The notes under the pieces: generated by a model
Seen by the model: the letters and a program-made list of their open reading frames with translations, nothing else
Told to the model about the DNA's origin: nothing
Database searches by the model: none
Shown here: in pieces, positions 1 through 9,301 of the stretch
Layout of the letters: every line of letters starts with the position of its first letter
How positions within the stretch are numbered: position 1 is the stretch's first letter
Made by a program: the position numbers and the translations under genes
Assembly (NCBI RefSeq): GCF_003318275.1
Contig: NZ_QOCH01000015.1
Location: forward strand, 221,608 to 285,607
From: Marinobacter sp. F3R11
Lineage (GTDB): Bacteria; Pseudomonadota; Gammaproteobacteria; Pseudomonadales; Oleiphilaceae
Direction of reading: 5' to 3'
Length of the DNA stretch: 64,000 nucleotides

Positions 1-31
1 GAGCTGCGCCCGGACGGAGGGGCTGACTTTT

Positions 32-574
32 ATGGATTACTTTTCCCAGAGCATCAAACAAGCCATTCGCACTGTGCCGGACTGGCCCAAACCCGGCGTC
101 GCCTTCCGTGATATCACCACTGTGCTACAGGATAAGACTGCCTTCCGGAAGCTGATTGATGCATTCGTTCATCGCTACCACGGCCAGAAGATTGATGCTG
201 TGGCAGCGGTGGATGCCCGGGGTTTCATCATTGGCTCAGCACTGGCCTATGAGCTCAATGCCTCGCTGGTTCTTGTGCGCAAGAAAGGCAAGTTACCGTT
301 CGATACGCTGGTGGAGGACTACGAGCTCGAATACGGCACCGCGTCAGTGGAACTGCATCAGGATGCCTTCAAGCCCGGTGACCAGGTCGTGCTTGTAGAC
401 GATCTGATTGCTACCGGCGGAACCATGCTGGCAGCCAGTCGTCTGATTCGACGCATTGGTGCAGACATAGTGGAGGTCGCAGCCATGATTGACCTTCCCG
501 ACCTTGGAGGCTCAGCCAAACTGCAGGAAGAAGGCCTCAAGGTCTATACTGTATGCTCGTTTGAGGGCGAATAG
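32..574 (+). CDS. apt: Adenine phosphoribosyltransferase
   Basis: Converts adenine and PRPP to AMP and pyrophosphate in the cytoplasm (purine salvage). The 180-residue length is normal for bacterial Apt. The PRPP-binding signature is at about residues 119-132 ([14 protein letters not shown]: paired acidic residues followed by the ATGGT loop). The N-terminal RDITTVL segment and the DARGF segment near residue 61 are also typical of the family. A GGAGG ribosome binding site at 16-20 supports the ATG at 32. The next gene follows after 55 bases on the same strand, but no functional link is obvious. Assignment is secure. Confidence 0.97.
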   Translation: MDYFSQSIKQAIRTVPDWPKPGVAFRDITTVLQDKTAFRKLIDAFVHRYHGQKIDAVAAVDARGFIIGSALAYELNASLVLVRKKGKLPFDTLVEDYELEYGTASVELHQDAFKPGDQVVLVDDLIATGGTMLAASRLIRRIGADIVEVAAMIDLPDLGGSAKLQEEGLKVYTVCSFEGE

Positions 575-629
575 ACGCTGACGCCCCGTCATCCTCGCGA
601 GTACGCAAAACGGCATTGGGAGCTGCTTT

Positions 630-1292
630 ATGGAACAATATCAGCACTACTGGAAAGACGGCACACCGGTGCATCTGCCTTTGGGAAAGATTGTCTGCGT
701 TGGCCGCAACTATGCGGAACATGCGAAAGAACTCAATAACCCGGTACCGGCTGAGCCTTTGCTGTTCATTAAACCCGCTACCGCCGCAGTCCATGTAACG
801 CGCCCTCTCAAGCTCCTGGCAAACCGGGGCCAGGTGCATTTTGAAACTGAACTGGCGGTATTGATTGGCAAGCCCCTCACTGACGCGTCCCCCGGCGAGG
901 CCCAGGCGGCCATTCTTGGCTACGGCCTGGCACTGGATCTGACGCTCCGGGATCTGCAAAGCCGGCTTAAAGAAAAGGGACATCCATGGGAACTGGCAAA
1001 AAGCTTTGATGGCGCCTGCCCCCTGTCCCCTTTTGTGGCAGCTGAACGTTTCACTGACGATCACATCACCTTCAGCCTGGATATCAACGGGCAACGCCAG
1101 CAAAGCGGTGATACACGGGATATGCTTTTCCCGATCATTCCATTACTTACGCACATAAGCAGCCATTTCACACTGCTGCCCGGTGATATCGTGCTCACAG
1201 GCACCCCGAAGGGTGTCGGCCCTCTCTCCTCAGGGCAGACACTTTCACTGCAACTGGAAGACCAGTTGTCTGTTTCCACTAATGTGGTTTAA
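630..1292 (+). CDS. ycgM: Fumarylacetoacetate hydrolase family protein (YcgM/FAHD1-like acylpyruvase)
   Basis: Single-domain FAH-family protein of 220 residues, close in length and pattern to E. coli YcgM and human FAHD1, which hydrolyse acylpyruvates or decarboxylate oxaloacetate. Visible landmarks are VCVGRNYAEHAKE near the N-terminus, LFIKPATA, the metal-ligand segment HFETELAVLIG around residues 70-80, ALDLTLRD, the WELAKSFDGACPLSPF segment and the C-terminal GDIVLTGTPKGVGPL signature. The start is preceded by GGGAG about 8 bases upstream. The fold is secure. The natural substrate of this copy cannot be told from sequence. Confidence 0.9.
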   Translation: MEQYQHYWKDGTPVHLPLGKIVCVGRNYAEHAKELNNPVPAEPLLFIKPATAAVHVTRPLKLLANRGQVHFETELAVLIGKPLTDASPGEAQAAILGYGLALDLTLRDLQSRLKEKGHPWELAKSFDGACPLSPFVAAERFTDDHITFSLDINGQRQQSGDTRDMLFPIIPLLTHISSHFTLLPGDIVLTGTPKGVGPLSSGQTLSLQLEDQLSVSTNVV

Positions 1293-1339
1293 CTTGGGCC
1301 GACACAATCTTTCTTTCTGAAGAGCACGTATAGTCAGCC

Positions 1340-2650
1340 ATGGCAAAAAAACCGGTTACCTCACGCAGTGGACGATTCTTCAAGCTTGCGGGTATGACGG
1401 CCTCGGTAGCTGGGCAGTATGCGGGCCAGAAAGCCCGCAGCATGTTCAGCAGCGAAAACGACGACGGTGCCCGCAGCGAAAGTTATACCCGCATGGCAAA
1501 CCGCATCACCGATACACTCGGTGAAATGAAAGGTGCGGCCATGAAGCTGGGCCAGATTGCCTCCCAGACTCAGGATTTCCTCCCCCGGGAGTTTTCCGAT
1601 GCGCTTCAGAAGCTTCAGAAAGAAGCGCCACCCATGCCCTTCGAAATTATTCTGGAACAGATAGAAACCGAACTGGGAAAACCGGTAGGTGAGCTGTTTG
1701 AATACCTGCAGGACACACCCTACGCCGCGGCATCAATAGGTCAGGTACACCGCGCCAGACTGCATGACGGCACAGATGTCATTGTAAAGGTGCAGTATCC
1801 GGGTGTTGATGAATCCTGCGATTCTGATCTGAAACAGTTACGCCTTGCTCTGAAGCTTGGCGGTTTGCTGAAAATGCCCAAGGAATCGGTCGACCAGTTA
1901 TTTACGGAAATCCGTGAACGGCTCAGGGAAGAGCTGGACTACGAAAACGAAGCCCGAAATATCGATCTGTTCCGGGAGTTCCACGAGAAGGATCCCTGGG
2001 TGATTATTCCTGCTGTTATTCCCAGCCATTCCACTCGCCATGTGCTTACACTGGAACTGGAGGAAGGTGACCATGTAAGTGAGGTCACTCCGGAGCGCTA
2101 CGACCAGACGACGATCAACCTGATTGGTCATCGCATGTTTACGACCATGGCGGACCAGCTATTCCGTTTCCAATGCATTCATGGTGACCCCCACGCCGGA
2201 AACTTTGCGTACAGGCCGGATGGCAGCATTGTTATGTACGATTTCGGCTGCGTGAAGAAGCTGAAACCCGAAATAGTCGAAGCCTACCGCAACGCGGTTA
2301 CTGCAGCGCTGGAAGAAGATTACAAGGCGCTGGATGCGTACCTGGTTGATCTGGGTGCCCGGGTTGGGAGCCAACCGGCCATTGATGAAGCCTACTACGC
2401 CATGTGGCGGGACATTCTGATTGTGCCCTTTGATTCGGAGCAGCCTTATGATTTTGGCCAGTCCAGTATTCACAAGGATGTAGCCGCCAAAACAAGCACA
2501 GTGTTCAAGTACCTGGATTCGTTCAAACCGCCGGTTGAAAGTATTTTTATTGACCGGATGATCGCAGGGCACTACTGGATGCTGAAGCGGCTGGGAGTAC
2601 AGGCGGCGTTTGGTGAAGAGCTTCGGAAATATCTGAGCACCACACAGTGA
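1340..2650 (+). CDS. ABC1/AarF/UbiB-family atypical kinase
   Basis: Member of the ABC1 (ADCK/COQ8/UbiB) atypical kinase family, 436 residues. The defining KxGQ motif appears in MKGAAMKLGQIASQ (about residues 67-80) and the alanine-rich nucleotide loop in YAAASIGQVHRA (about 130-141). Catalytic-loop and metal segments follow (IHGDPHAGNFAYR, MYDFGCVKK). Family members support ubiquinone biosynthesis or lipid homeostasis, some acting as ATPases. It is shorter than canonical UbiB (about 540 residues) and lacks its C-terminal transmembrane pair, so it is probably a paralogue rather than UbiB itself. It is convergent with the sirtuin gene downstream. Confidence 0.88.
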   Translation: MAKKPVTSRSGRFFKLAGMTASVAGQYAGQKARSMFSSENDDGARSESYTRMANRITDTLGEMKGAAMKLGQIASQTQDFLPREFSDALQKLQKEAPPMPFEIILEQIETELGKPVGELFEYLQDTPYAAASIGQVHRARLHDGTDVIVKVQYPGVDESCDSDLKQLRLALKLGGLLKMPKESVDQLFTEIRERLREELDYENEARNIDLFREFHEKDPWVIIPAVIPSHSTRHVLTLELEEGDHVSEVTPERYDQTTINLIGHRMFTTMADQLFRFQCIHGDPHAGNFAYRPDGSIVMYDFGCVKKLKPEIVEAYRNAVTAALEEDYKALDAYLVDLGARVGSQPAIDEAYYAMWRDILIVPFDSEQPYDFGQSSIHKDVAAKTSTVFKYLDSFKPPVESIFIDRMIAGHYWMLKRLGVQAAFGEELRKYLSTTQ

Positions 2651-2729
2651 TTTGCGCCTGGTGCTGACGGCAGCGTCAGGACATTGCGCCTGAAACTGTG
2701 CGGAGCCATGGCTCAATGAGGTCCGATAC

Positions 2730-3413
2730 CTATCGAGCCAGGTAGTTTGCAGCCCACTCAGCAATACCTTCACTGGCTCCTTTCCGGATAACTCTGGCCC
2801 GGGAAACGCCTGCTGGTTCACCAGGATCTACTACCGTAATCGGTACGTCTCTTTTCACCTCGTGCACCAGACCGGCTGCCGGGTAAACCTGCAGCGAGGT
2901 ACCTACAATAAGCAGATCGTCGGCAGTGCGAACCAGATCAGCCGCGGTTTCCAGCATGGGAACTTCTTCGCCAAACCACACAATGTGCGGACGCAGCTGC
3001 TGCCCGAGTTCACACTGTTCCCCCAACTCTATATCCCGGTAGCCAATGTCGTATACCAGCTCCGGGTTCAATGAGCTTCTGGCTTTAGTGAGTTCACCAT
3101 GGAGGTGAATTACGTAGCTGGAGCCGCCACGCTCATGCAGGTCGTCTACATTCTGGGTAATGATGGTTACGCGATGGTGCTTTTCCAGTTCACCGAGCAG
3201 CCTGTGAGCACGGTTGGGCTGGGCTGCGGCGAGCTGGCGCCGGCGTTCGTTGTAGAAACGCAGTACCATTTCCTGGTTACGGGCGAAAGCTTCCGGGGTG
3301 GCAACGTCGTATACACTGTGCTGCTCCCAGAGACCGCCATTATCGCGAAATGTAGAGAGGCCGCTTTCGGCGCTGATTCCAGCACCGGTGAGTACTACTA
3401 TGTGTCTTTGCAT
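2730..3413 (-). CDS. cobB: Sir2-family NAD-dependent deacylase (class III, CobB-like)
   Basis: Sirtuin of 227 residues predicted to remove acyl groups from lysines using NAD+. Seen: the NAD-binding GAGISAESGLSTFRD near residue 10, the TQNVDDLH segment, the catalytic histidine in HLHGEL and the late GTSLQVYPAAGL motif. FYNERRRQ contains the Tyr-x-x-Arg pair that in class III sirtuins such as E. coli CobB favours succinyl/malonyl-lysine. The CxxC pairs of the usual structural zinc site are missing; only one cysteine lies in that region. Its ATG shares one base with the stop codon of the upstream dehydrogenase (TGATG), so the two are probably translationally coupled. Confidence 0.92.
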   Translation of the reverse strand: MQRHIVVLTGAGISAESGLSTFRDNGGLWEQHSVYDVATPEAFARNQEMVLRFYNERRRQLAAAQPNRAHRLLGELEKHHRVTIITQNVDDLHERGGSSYVIHLHGELTKARSSLNPELVYDIGYRDIELGEQCELGQQLRPHIVWFGEEVPMLETAADLVRTADDLLIVGTSLQVYPAAGLVHEVKRDVPITVVDPGEPAGVSRARVIRKGASEGIAEWAANYLAR

Positions 3414-4816
3414 CAGTCGAAAATTTTGCCCGGGTTGATAATTCCATTGGGGTCAAATACCTTTTTGATCCCTTTCAGGTACGCAATTTCTGCTTCGCTG
3501 CGGGTGTATTGCAGGTAAGGCTTTTTGGTCATGCCTACGCCATGCTCAGCAGAAACGCTGCCTTTGTACTTCTCAACGATCTCAAATACCCACTTGTTAA
3601 CCTGCTGGCACTTTTCGAAAAAGTCTTCTTTAGCCATATCTTCCGGCTTGAGGATATTCAGGTGCAGGTTGCCGTCGCCAATGTGACCAAACCAGATGAT
3701 CTCGAAATCCGGATAGTGCCTGGTGACCACCTCATCGATTTCCTGCAGGAATCCAGGCACTTTGGAAACAACAACGGAAATATCATTTTTGTAGGGCGTA
3801 CGTGGTGCGATGGATTCCGAGATACGCTCACGCAGCTGCCACAGGTTCTGGGCCTGGGTTTCGCTCTGGCTGATGACTCCGTCCAGCACCCAGCCATTTT
3901 CCATGCACTGCTCGAACAGACCCATGGCGTTATCCATGACCTGATCAGACGTTGCCTCAAACTCCAGCAACGCATAATAAGGGGCCTCGGTTTCAAACGG
4001 AGCCGGCACTTGTCCATGGGCCAGGACATGCCCCATAGCCTGATGTGAAAAGAACTCATAGGCGGTCAGGTCGAGCCCGCCCTGGAAGGTTTTGAGCACA
4101 TCCATGGTGTTACCAAGATCACTTAGCCCAAGCACCAGAACCGTGAGGTTATCCGGTTGACGTGAGAGCTTCATGGTAGCTTCGGTGATAAAGCCAAGCG
4201 TGCCCTCGGCACCGATAAACAAATGGCGAAGATCGTAGCCAGTGTTATTCTTTTCCAGATCCTTGTTCAGCTCAAGAATGTCGCCTTTTCCGGTTACCAC
4301 TTTAAGACCTGCAACCCAGTCGCGGCTCATGCCATAACGGATTACTTTGATACCGCCCGCGTTGGTAGACAGATTACCGCCAAGCTGGCTGGAACCGGCA
4401 GAAGCGAAGTCTACCGGGTAATAGAGATGGTTTTCCTCTGCAAAATTCTGAAGTTGTTCCGTCACTACACCGGCCTGGCAGCGAACCAGACGGTCACTGG
4501 CATTGAAATCCAGGATCTGATTCATATTGTCAAACGCAACAACGACTTCTCCGCTGGCGGCCACTGCACCCGCACTCAGGCCCGTGCGGCCTCCCGAAGG
4601 AACCAGGGCTACACCGTGTTCGTTGGCGAACTTCACCAGTGCCTGAACCTGCTCAGTGGTTTTGGGAAGAACAATAGCCAGGGGATTGGGCGCGTAGATA
4701 CGTGTCCAGTCCTTGCCGTAGTTTTCGAGATCAGCTGCGTCAGTCAGTACCTTTCCAGGCGCTGAGTCAGTGGCAACCAGCTCTTTGAGGGAAGCAATGA
4801 TCTGTTCGGATTTCAT
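3413..4816 (-). CDS. FAD-linked D-2-hydroxyglutarate dehydrogenase
   Basis: Flavoprotein of the GlcD/Dld2 family. The N-terminal FAD_binding_4 domain is marked by PLAIVLPKTTEQVQALV and PSGGRTGLSAGAVA; the C-terminal FAD-oxidase domain by the FGHIGDGNLHLNI metal/substrate motif and SAEHGVGMTKK. I chose the ATG at 4816 (467 residues) because residues encoded upstream do not resemble the family. It faces serA. In Pseudomonas, a D-2-hydroxyglutarate dehydrogenase beside serA removes the D-2-hydroxyglutarate made by SerA and drives serine synthesis, so I prefer that role over D-lactate or glycolate oxidation. Substrate choice is an inference from context. Confidence 0.85.
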   Translation of the reverse strand: MKSEQIIASLKELVATDSAPGKVLTDAADLENYGKDWTRIYAPNPLAIVLPKTTEQVQALVKFANEHGVALVPSGGRTGLSAGAVAASGEVVVAFDNMNQILDFNASDRLVRCQAGVVTEQLQNFAEENHLYYPVDFASAGSSQLGGNLSTNAGGIKVIRYGMSRDWVAGLKVVTGKGDILELNKDLEKNNTGYDLRHLFIGAEGTLGFITEATMKLSRQPDNLTVLVLGLSDLGNTMDVLKTFQGGLDLTAYEFFSHQAMGHVLAHGQVPAPFETEAPYYALLEFEATSDQVMDNAMGLFEQCMENGWVLDGVISQSETQAQNLWQLRERISESIAPRTPYKNDISVVVSKVPGFLQEIDEVVTRHYPDFEIIWFGHIGDGNLHLNILKPEDMAKEDFFEKCQQVNKWVFEIVEKYKGSVSAEHGVGMTKKPYLQYTRSEAEIAYLKGIKKVFDPNGIINPGKIFD

Positions 4817-5008
4817 GAAGGCATAAGTCTCATCAAGGTTGGGCTGGCAGCTCTGGACAGAAAATTCCAAGCTCAGTTGATCCAGGCGAACCGGCACACT
4901 GTGAAAAGTTGCTTTTATGGTATCATACCGCCCCTGTTCTGTGAGCCAGCCCAGACGATGACTGGTTACAGGTCACTTCATGCGACGAAAGGTTCGGAAG
5001 CAAAGCCC

Positions 5009-6238
5009 ATGTCAACGACGTCTCTCGAAAAGAGCAAAATCCGCATTCTGCTGCTGGAAGGCGTGCACCAGTCCGCACTGGACACCCTGAATGCTGCAGG
5101 CTACACCAACATTGAGTACCTCAGTCACTCTCTGGCCGAGGAAGACCTTATTGAGAAGATTGCCGACGCGCACTTTGTCGGTATCCGCTCGCGCACTCAG
5201 TTGACTGCGAAAGTATTCGAGGCAGCCAGAAAACTGGTTGCCGTGGGTTGTTTCTGTATCGGTACTAACCAGGTGGATCTGCAAGCAGCGACTCGTCGCG
5301 GTATCGCAGTCTTCAATGCGCCATTCTCCAACACCCGCAGTGTTGCAGAACTGGTTCTGGCGCAAGCTATCCTCCTGTTGCGTGGTGTTCCTGAGAAGAG
5401 TGCCAAGGCGCACCGGGGCGAATGGCAGAAGTCGGCAAAGGACAGCTACGAAATTCGTGGTAAAAAACTGGGCATTATCGGCTACGGAAACATCGGCACC
5501 CAGTTCAGTGTTCTGGCTGAAGGCCTGGGCATGGACGTGTACTTCTATGATGTGGTGTCAAAACTGCCCATCGGCAATGCCACCCAGGTAGGAACCATGC
5601 AGGAACTGCTCAACATCGCTGATGTTGTGAGCCTGCACGTTCCTGAAACGCCGGCTACCAAGTATATGTTCAAAGCCGAGCAACTGGCCCAGATGAAACC
5701 AGGCTCTATCCTGATGAACGCATCACGGGGCACTGTTGTTGATATTGACGCCCTCGCCGATGCCCTCAGAAGTGGCAAGTTGCTGGGTGCAGCAATTGAC
5801 GTATTCCCCGTTGAGCCCAAATCCAACAACGAAGAATTCGTGTCCCCGCTGCGGGAATTCGATAATGTGATCCTCACTCCGCATGTGGGTGGTTCTACCA
5901 TTGAAGCCCAGGAAAACATCGGGCGAGAAGTGGCGGAGAAGCTGACCATGTATAGCGACAACGGTACCTCCGTGTCGTCTGTCAACTTCCCGGAAGTGGC
6001 ACTGCCTTCGCATCCGAACCAGCACCGCCTGCTGCACATTCACGAGAACGTGCCCGGAGTGATGTCCGAAATCAACCAGGTATTCTCCGAGAATGGCATC
6101 AACATTTGCGGTCAGTATCTTCAGACCAAAGAAGACATTGGTTACGTCGTAATCGATGTGGATAAAGCTTACGGTGAGCTGGCCCTGGAGAAACTGCTTC
6201 AGGTAAAAGGCACTATTCGCTGTCGCGTGCTGTTTTAA
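5009..6238 (+). CDS. serA: D-3-phosphoglycerate dehydrogenase
   Basis: First enzyme of L-serine synthesis, oxidising 3-phosphoglycerate with NAD+. The 409-residue product matches E. coli SerA in length. Seen: the substrate-domain GCFCIGTNQVDL segment, the Rossmann motif LGIIGYGNIGTQF, the catalytic NASRGT segment and HVGGST, and a C-terminal ACT domain beginning near HENVPGVMSEI that should mediate serine feedback inhibition. The longer reading frame opens at 4877, but the family's N-terminus begins at the ATG at 5009, which is preceded by GGAAG. The coding start faces the D-2-hydroxyglutarate dehydrogenase across about 190 bases. It ends just before a strong terminator. Confidence 0.96.
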   Translation: MSTTSLEKSKIRILLLEGVHQSALDTLNAAGYTNIEYLSHSLAEEDLIEKIADAHFVGIRSRTQLTAKVFEAARKLVAVGCFCIGTNQVDLQAATRRGIAVFNAPFSNTRSVAELVLAQAILLLRGVPEKSAKAHRGEWQKSAKDSYEIRGKKLGIIGYGNIGTQFSVLAEGLGMDVYFYDVVSKLPIGNATQVGTMQELLNIADVVSLHVPETPATKYMFKAEQLAQMKPGSILMNASRGTVVDIDALADALRSGKLLGAAIDVFPVEPKSNNEEFVSPLREFDNVILTPHVGGSTIEAQENIGREVAEKLTMYSDNGTSVSSVNFPEVALPSHPNQHRLLHIHENVPGVMSEINQVFSENGINICGQYLQTKEDIGYVVIDVDKAYGELALEKLLQVKGTIRCRVLF

Positions 6239-6246
6239 GCTTCAGC

Positions 6247-6286
6247 CCATAAAAAAACCGGAGCCTTTGCTCCGGTTTTTTTATGG
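6247..6286 (+). terminator. Rho-independent terminator after serA
   Basis: A perfect 18-base inverted repeat, CCATAAAAAAACCGGAGC then loop CTTT then its complement, with the stem itself supplying A and T runs on both sides. It can terminate serA and also, in the other direction, the OmpA-type lipoprotein gene that ends 33 bases further on. Confidence 0.93.
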
Positions 6287-6318
6287 CCGGCAGTGCCGGA
6301 ACCCGGGTTTCTGGCCCA

Positions 6319-6975
6319 TTACTGCATAGGTACCAGCGTCAGCTCTACGCGACGGTTCTGCTCACGCCCTGCAGCGGTATCATTGGATGCAATAGGGTAG
6401 CGCTCTCCGTAACCCACCGCACGGGTGCGGCTGGATGCAATGCCCTGATTAAGCAGGAAATCCCGCACTGAGCCAGCACGGCGTTCACTGAGCAACTGGT
6501 TGTAACTGTCTGAACCCGAGCTGTCAGTATGACCCTCAATCTGGATAATGGTCTGGTCAAATTCTTTCAGTACCAGAGCAACCGACTCGAGAGTATCGGT
6601 GAAACCACCCCGGATCGAAGTCTGATTCAGGTCGAAAGTGATATTACCGGGCATGATGAGCTCGATCTGGTCACCATTGCGGACAACTCGAACACCACTC
6701 CCCTCCAGCTTCTGCCGCAACTGGGCTTCTTGCCGATCCATGTAATAACCAATACCACCACCAATGGCCGCACCGCCTGCCGCACCAATCAGGGCACCCT
6801 TGCCACGATCGCTTTTGCTGGAAGTTGCAGCGCCGATGGCTGCACCACCAATAGCACCAATAATACTGCCTTTGGTGGCATCGGAGGTTTTCTGCTCACC
6901 CGTGTACGGGTCATAGGTCATACAGCCGGCAAGGCCCATAGTCGTCACTGCTAATGCAAGCATGGTTTTCTTCAC
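6319..6975 (-). CDS. OmpA-family lipoprotein with glycine zipper
   Basis: Predicted outer-membrane lipoprotein of 218 residues. A signal peptide ends at the lipobox LAGC (Cys about residue 18). Glycine/alanine-rich zipper segments follow at about 35-75 (GAIGGAAIGA, GAAGGAAIGGGIG). A C-terminal OmpA-like peptidoglycan-binding domain spans roughly 105-215, with FDLNQTSI, IQIEGHTDSSG and the NRRVEL end motif. YiaD and Pal-like proteins have this layout and tether the outer membrane to peptidoglycan. The start codon is GTG at 6975 with AGGAG six bases upstream. Confidence 0.92.
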   Translation of the reverse strand: MKKTMLALAVTTMGLAGCMTYDPYTGEQKTSDATKGSIIGAIGGAAIGAATSSKSDRGKGALIGAAGGAAIGGGIGYYMDRQEAQLRQKLEGSGVRVVRNGDQIELIMPGNITFDLNQTSIRGGFTDTLESVALVLKEFDQTIIQIEGHTDSSGSDSYNQLLSERRAGSVRDFLLNQGIASSRTRAVGYGERYPIASNDTAAGREQNRRVELTLVPMQ

Positions 6976-7055
6976 AGCATTCTCCTGTAGCTGGTTTTTC
7001 TGCAGATGCCTTTCAGCTTCAAGCCTTCAGACTCCCTGATCTTGTCATCATGACG

Positions 7056-8072
7056 TCAGGAACTGGTAATAGCATCTGCCGTCGGATGTTCAAAGGTGTC
7101 AATAATCGTATTGAAAACGGTTGCTTGCAAATCTTTCGCTTCATTAACCAGATGATGGCGGCCGTCGGCAATTCTCACTTCTTCTACCGATGCAAACTTG
7201 TTCCGGATAATTCTAAGGTTGTGCTGCCAGTCTACCGTCTGGTCTTTCTCACCCTGAATAACCGTAACCGGAAAGTCTACGGGCCGGGCAGATTCAATAT
7301 GCGGTATCCAGATGCGTAACGCGCTCACCCAGTCCACATGAACCGACCTGGCCTGGAGTGGATCATGTTCTCGCAGGAAGCGCAAAAAACGGGTATTGCC
7401 ACTGTTGGCTGAAAACACGCGTTGCCACCGGGAGAGAAACGGCTTAGCCAGAGAGTGCAATACCTTGGCGCCAAGCCAGCCGGCAGGACGTACCAACGGT
7501 GCCAGCAAAACGACTTTGCGGAATTCCGACGTCTGCCGGGTATGGTGGTTCGACAGCAAATAATCAATCAGTATACCGCCACCCGTACTCTGCCCCACAG
7601 CAAACCATGGCCCGCGAACCTGTTCACGGACATTGGCGAGAACTTCTGACAAAACCCCCTGATATTCCAGAAAACTGCCTATGGCTGCAGGTGTCCCACT
7701 GGAAAGCCCGTGGCCCGGCTGATCATAGGCAAGCACGTCAAAACCGGCGCTAAGGCAACGGTCTATCAACTGGCTGTATAAACCCACATGATCAAAGTAG
7801 CCATGCAGAATAAACACAGTACCCCGCTCTTCAGAAGGTTCCGGCAGCCGGAAATAATGCACCATAACCTCATGCTGGCCAGCTTTTACATAGCCCTGAT
7901 GATAAGCAACTTCCGGATGCTCCACCCAGAGGTCAAGGCCATAAAAGCGGCAATAGGCCACCATTTCCTCGCTAAGCTCTCGTTGCTCTCCGGGAGCAAA
8001 TGGCTCCAACCTGCTCAGCAAAGACTTGCGATTCCAGTCCGGTATTTCTATGGTATCCGTTTTCCAGTACAC
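7056..8072 (-). CDS. Alpha/beta hydrolase (serine aminopeptidase S33 / monoacylglycerol lipase-like)
   Basis: Cytoplasmic-type alpha/beta hydrolase of 338 residues. The oxyanion region FILHGYFDHVG is near residue 87, and the nucleophile elbow reads GQSTGGG, a GxSxG serine motif near residue 166. The acid and histidine of the triad probably lie in GEKDQTVD and DGRHHLVNE near the C-terminus. This pattern fits Hydrolase_4 lipases and lysophospholipases. The start appears to be GTG at 8072 without a strong ribosome binding site, so the exact N-terminus is uncertain. The substrate is unknown. Confidence 0.85.
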   Translation of the reverse strand: MYWKTDTIEIPDWNRKSLLSRLEPFAPGEQRELSEEMVAYCRFYGLDLWVEHPEVAYHQGYVKAGQHEVMVHYFRLPEPSEERGTVFILHGYFDHVGLYSQLIDRCLSAGFDVLAYDQPGHGLSSGTPAAIGSFLEYQGVLSEVLANVREQVRGPWFAVGQSTGGGILIDYLLSNHHTRQTSEFRKVVLLAPLVRPAGWLGAKVLHSLAKPFLSRWQRVFSANSGNTRFLRFLREHDPLQARSVHVDWVSALRIWIPHIESARPVDFPVTVIQGEKDQTVDWQHNLRIIRNKFASVEEVRIADGRHHLVNEAKDLQATVFNTIIDTFEHPTADAITSS

Positions 8073-8151
8073 GTAGAGTTAAACGCCTGTCATGAATAGA
8101 TAATATGAATCCAGATGCACAATCCTAACCCATAGCGGGGGCATAACACAG

Positions 8152-9045
8152 ATGTTGCAACATCTTCTTGAAACCGGACTGCGTCAGACCATGAATCGCC
8201 TGGTCAGGCCAACACTCCACCCGGCAGTACCGGTTTCGGTTCAGCGCACACTGATCAGCCAGGCATACCGGAGTTCGGTTCCACCCCGAGGCTGCCGCTT
8301 TCAGTCAGATACACTGGCAGATATTCCGGTGATCAGGAGCTCCTTCGGCCAGGCGACACGCGGTGCGGTACTCTATCTCCACGGTGGCGCTTATATTATC
8401 GGATCTGCCGCCACGCACAGAGGTATTACCGGCCATCTGGCCAGGGCCAGTGGTTGCATGGTCGTTGCACCGGACTACCGTCTTGCCCCGGAACATCCTT
8501 TCCCGGCGGCACTCGACGATGCAGAAGCCGTATGGCTGGCACTTATTGAGGAAGGGTTTACGCCCGGGCAAATAGCCATTGCCGGCGACTCGGCCGGGGG
8601 TGGCCTGGCTATTGCGCTAGCCATGCGTTTGCGTGACAGAAATCAGCCCCTGCCTGCGTCCCTTACCGTTTTCTCTCCCTGGACAGATCTTACTCAGGAA
8701 GCGCTGTACTCTCCGGAGTGCGAACCTGTGTTGCAAGCAAAGTGGACAGCAAAAGCGGCAAAGCTTTACGCCGCCCAGGAATCCCTTCGCAACCCGCTGA
8801 TCTCACCCGTTTTCGGCAATTTTGAAGGTTTGCCTCCTATACTGATACAGGTCGGAAGCCAGGAAATCCTGCTGAACGATGCGGAGCGGCTTGCAGAGGC
8901 AGCCCGTATGGCTGGCGTAAAAACACAACTCGAGGTATTCAACAATCTTTGGCACGTGTTCCAGATACATAGCGGCCAGCTGGAAAGAGCCACTGCCGCT
9001 GTGAAAACAGCAGGCGAGCATATCAGAGCATATCTGGCAGACTGA
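8152..9045 (+). CDS. Alpha/beta hydrolase fold-3 esterase (HSL family)
   Basis: Esterase/lipase of the hormone-sensitive lipase family, 297 residues. The oxyanion-hole motif [11 protein letters not shown] is near residue 74 and the nucleophile motif GDSAGGG near residue 144. The acid is expected in the region of [12 protein letters not shown] and the histidine in NLWHVFQ. These enzymes hydrolyse short- to medium-chain acyl esters. No signal peptide is evident. It is divergent from the preceding hydrolase. Its 3' end overlaps the convergent GIY-YIG gene by 23 bases. The physiological substrate is unknown. Confidence 0.88.
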   Translation: MLQHLLETGLRQTMNRLVRPTLHPAVPVSVQRTLISQAYRSSVPPRGCRFQSDTLADIPVIRSSFGQATRGAVLYLHGGAYIIGSAATHRGITGHLARASGCMVVAPDYRLAPEHPFPAALDDAEAVWLALIEEGFTPGQIAIAGDSAGGGLAIALAMRLRDRNQPLPASLTVFSPWTDLTQEALYSPECEPVLQAKWTAKAAKLYAAQESLRNPLISPVFGNFEGLPPILIQVGSQEILLNDAERLAEAARMAGVKTQLEVFNNLWHVFQIHSGQLERATAAVKTAGEHIRAYLAD

Positions 9046-9301
9046 GTTTGCCGACAACAAGCGCTTCTTTGCGTTGTTTCGGCCAGCGCTTGATATGCCA
9101 CTCCAGCTTCGACGCACGGCTACGATCGCCCACCGGCGAGCAGAAAACCAGTTCCAGCGGGCCCTTGCCCCTGAGGCTTCGCGCGCCCTTTGGGGCGCCA
9201 GCCTGATGTTCTGCAAAACGGCGGGGTACATCGGTGCTAATCCCGGTATAAAGCGAACCATTGGCAGTACGAACCATATAGACAAACCAGCTACTATCCA
9301 T
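9023..9301 (-). CDS. GIY-YIG domain protein (UPF0213/YhbQ-like)
   Basis: Small GIY-YIG nuclease-fold protein. The GIY and YIG elements appear as [17 protein letters not shown], with the conserved arginine in [10 protein letters not shown] and the family-typical GAKS-like segment [14 protein letters not shown]. Stand-alone proteins of this kind (E. coli YhbQ) are small and linked to DNA repair, though their roles are poorly defined. I place the start at the ATG at 9301 (92 residues); a longer frame opens at 9331. The start overlaps the end of the response regulator gene by 8 bases, so it is likely the last gene of that transcript. Confidence 0.85.
   Translation of the reverse strand: MDSSWFVYMVRTANGSLYTGISTDVPRRFAEHQAGAPKGARSLRGKGPLELVFCSPVGDRSRASKLEWHIKRWPKQRKEALVVGKLSLPDML

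Noticed and set aside
2651..2729. Hairpin CTGACG/CGTCAG between the ABC1 and sirtuin genes, taken as a terminator
   Set aside because: The stem is only 6 bases and there is no T run; it does contain the 15-base match to the 56.6 kb repeat.
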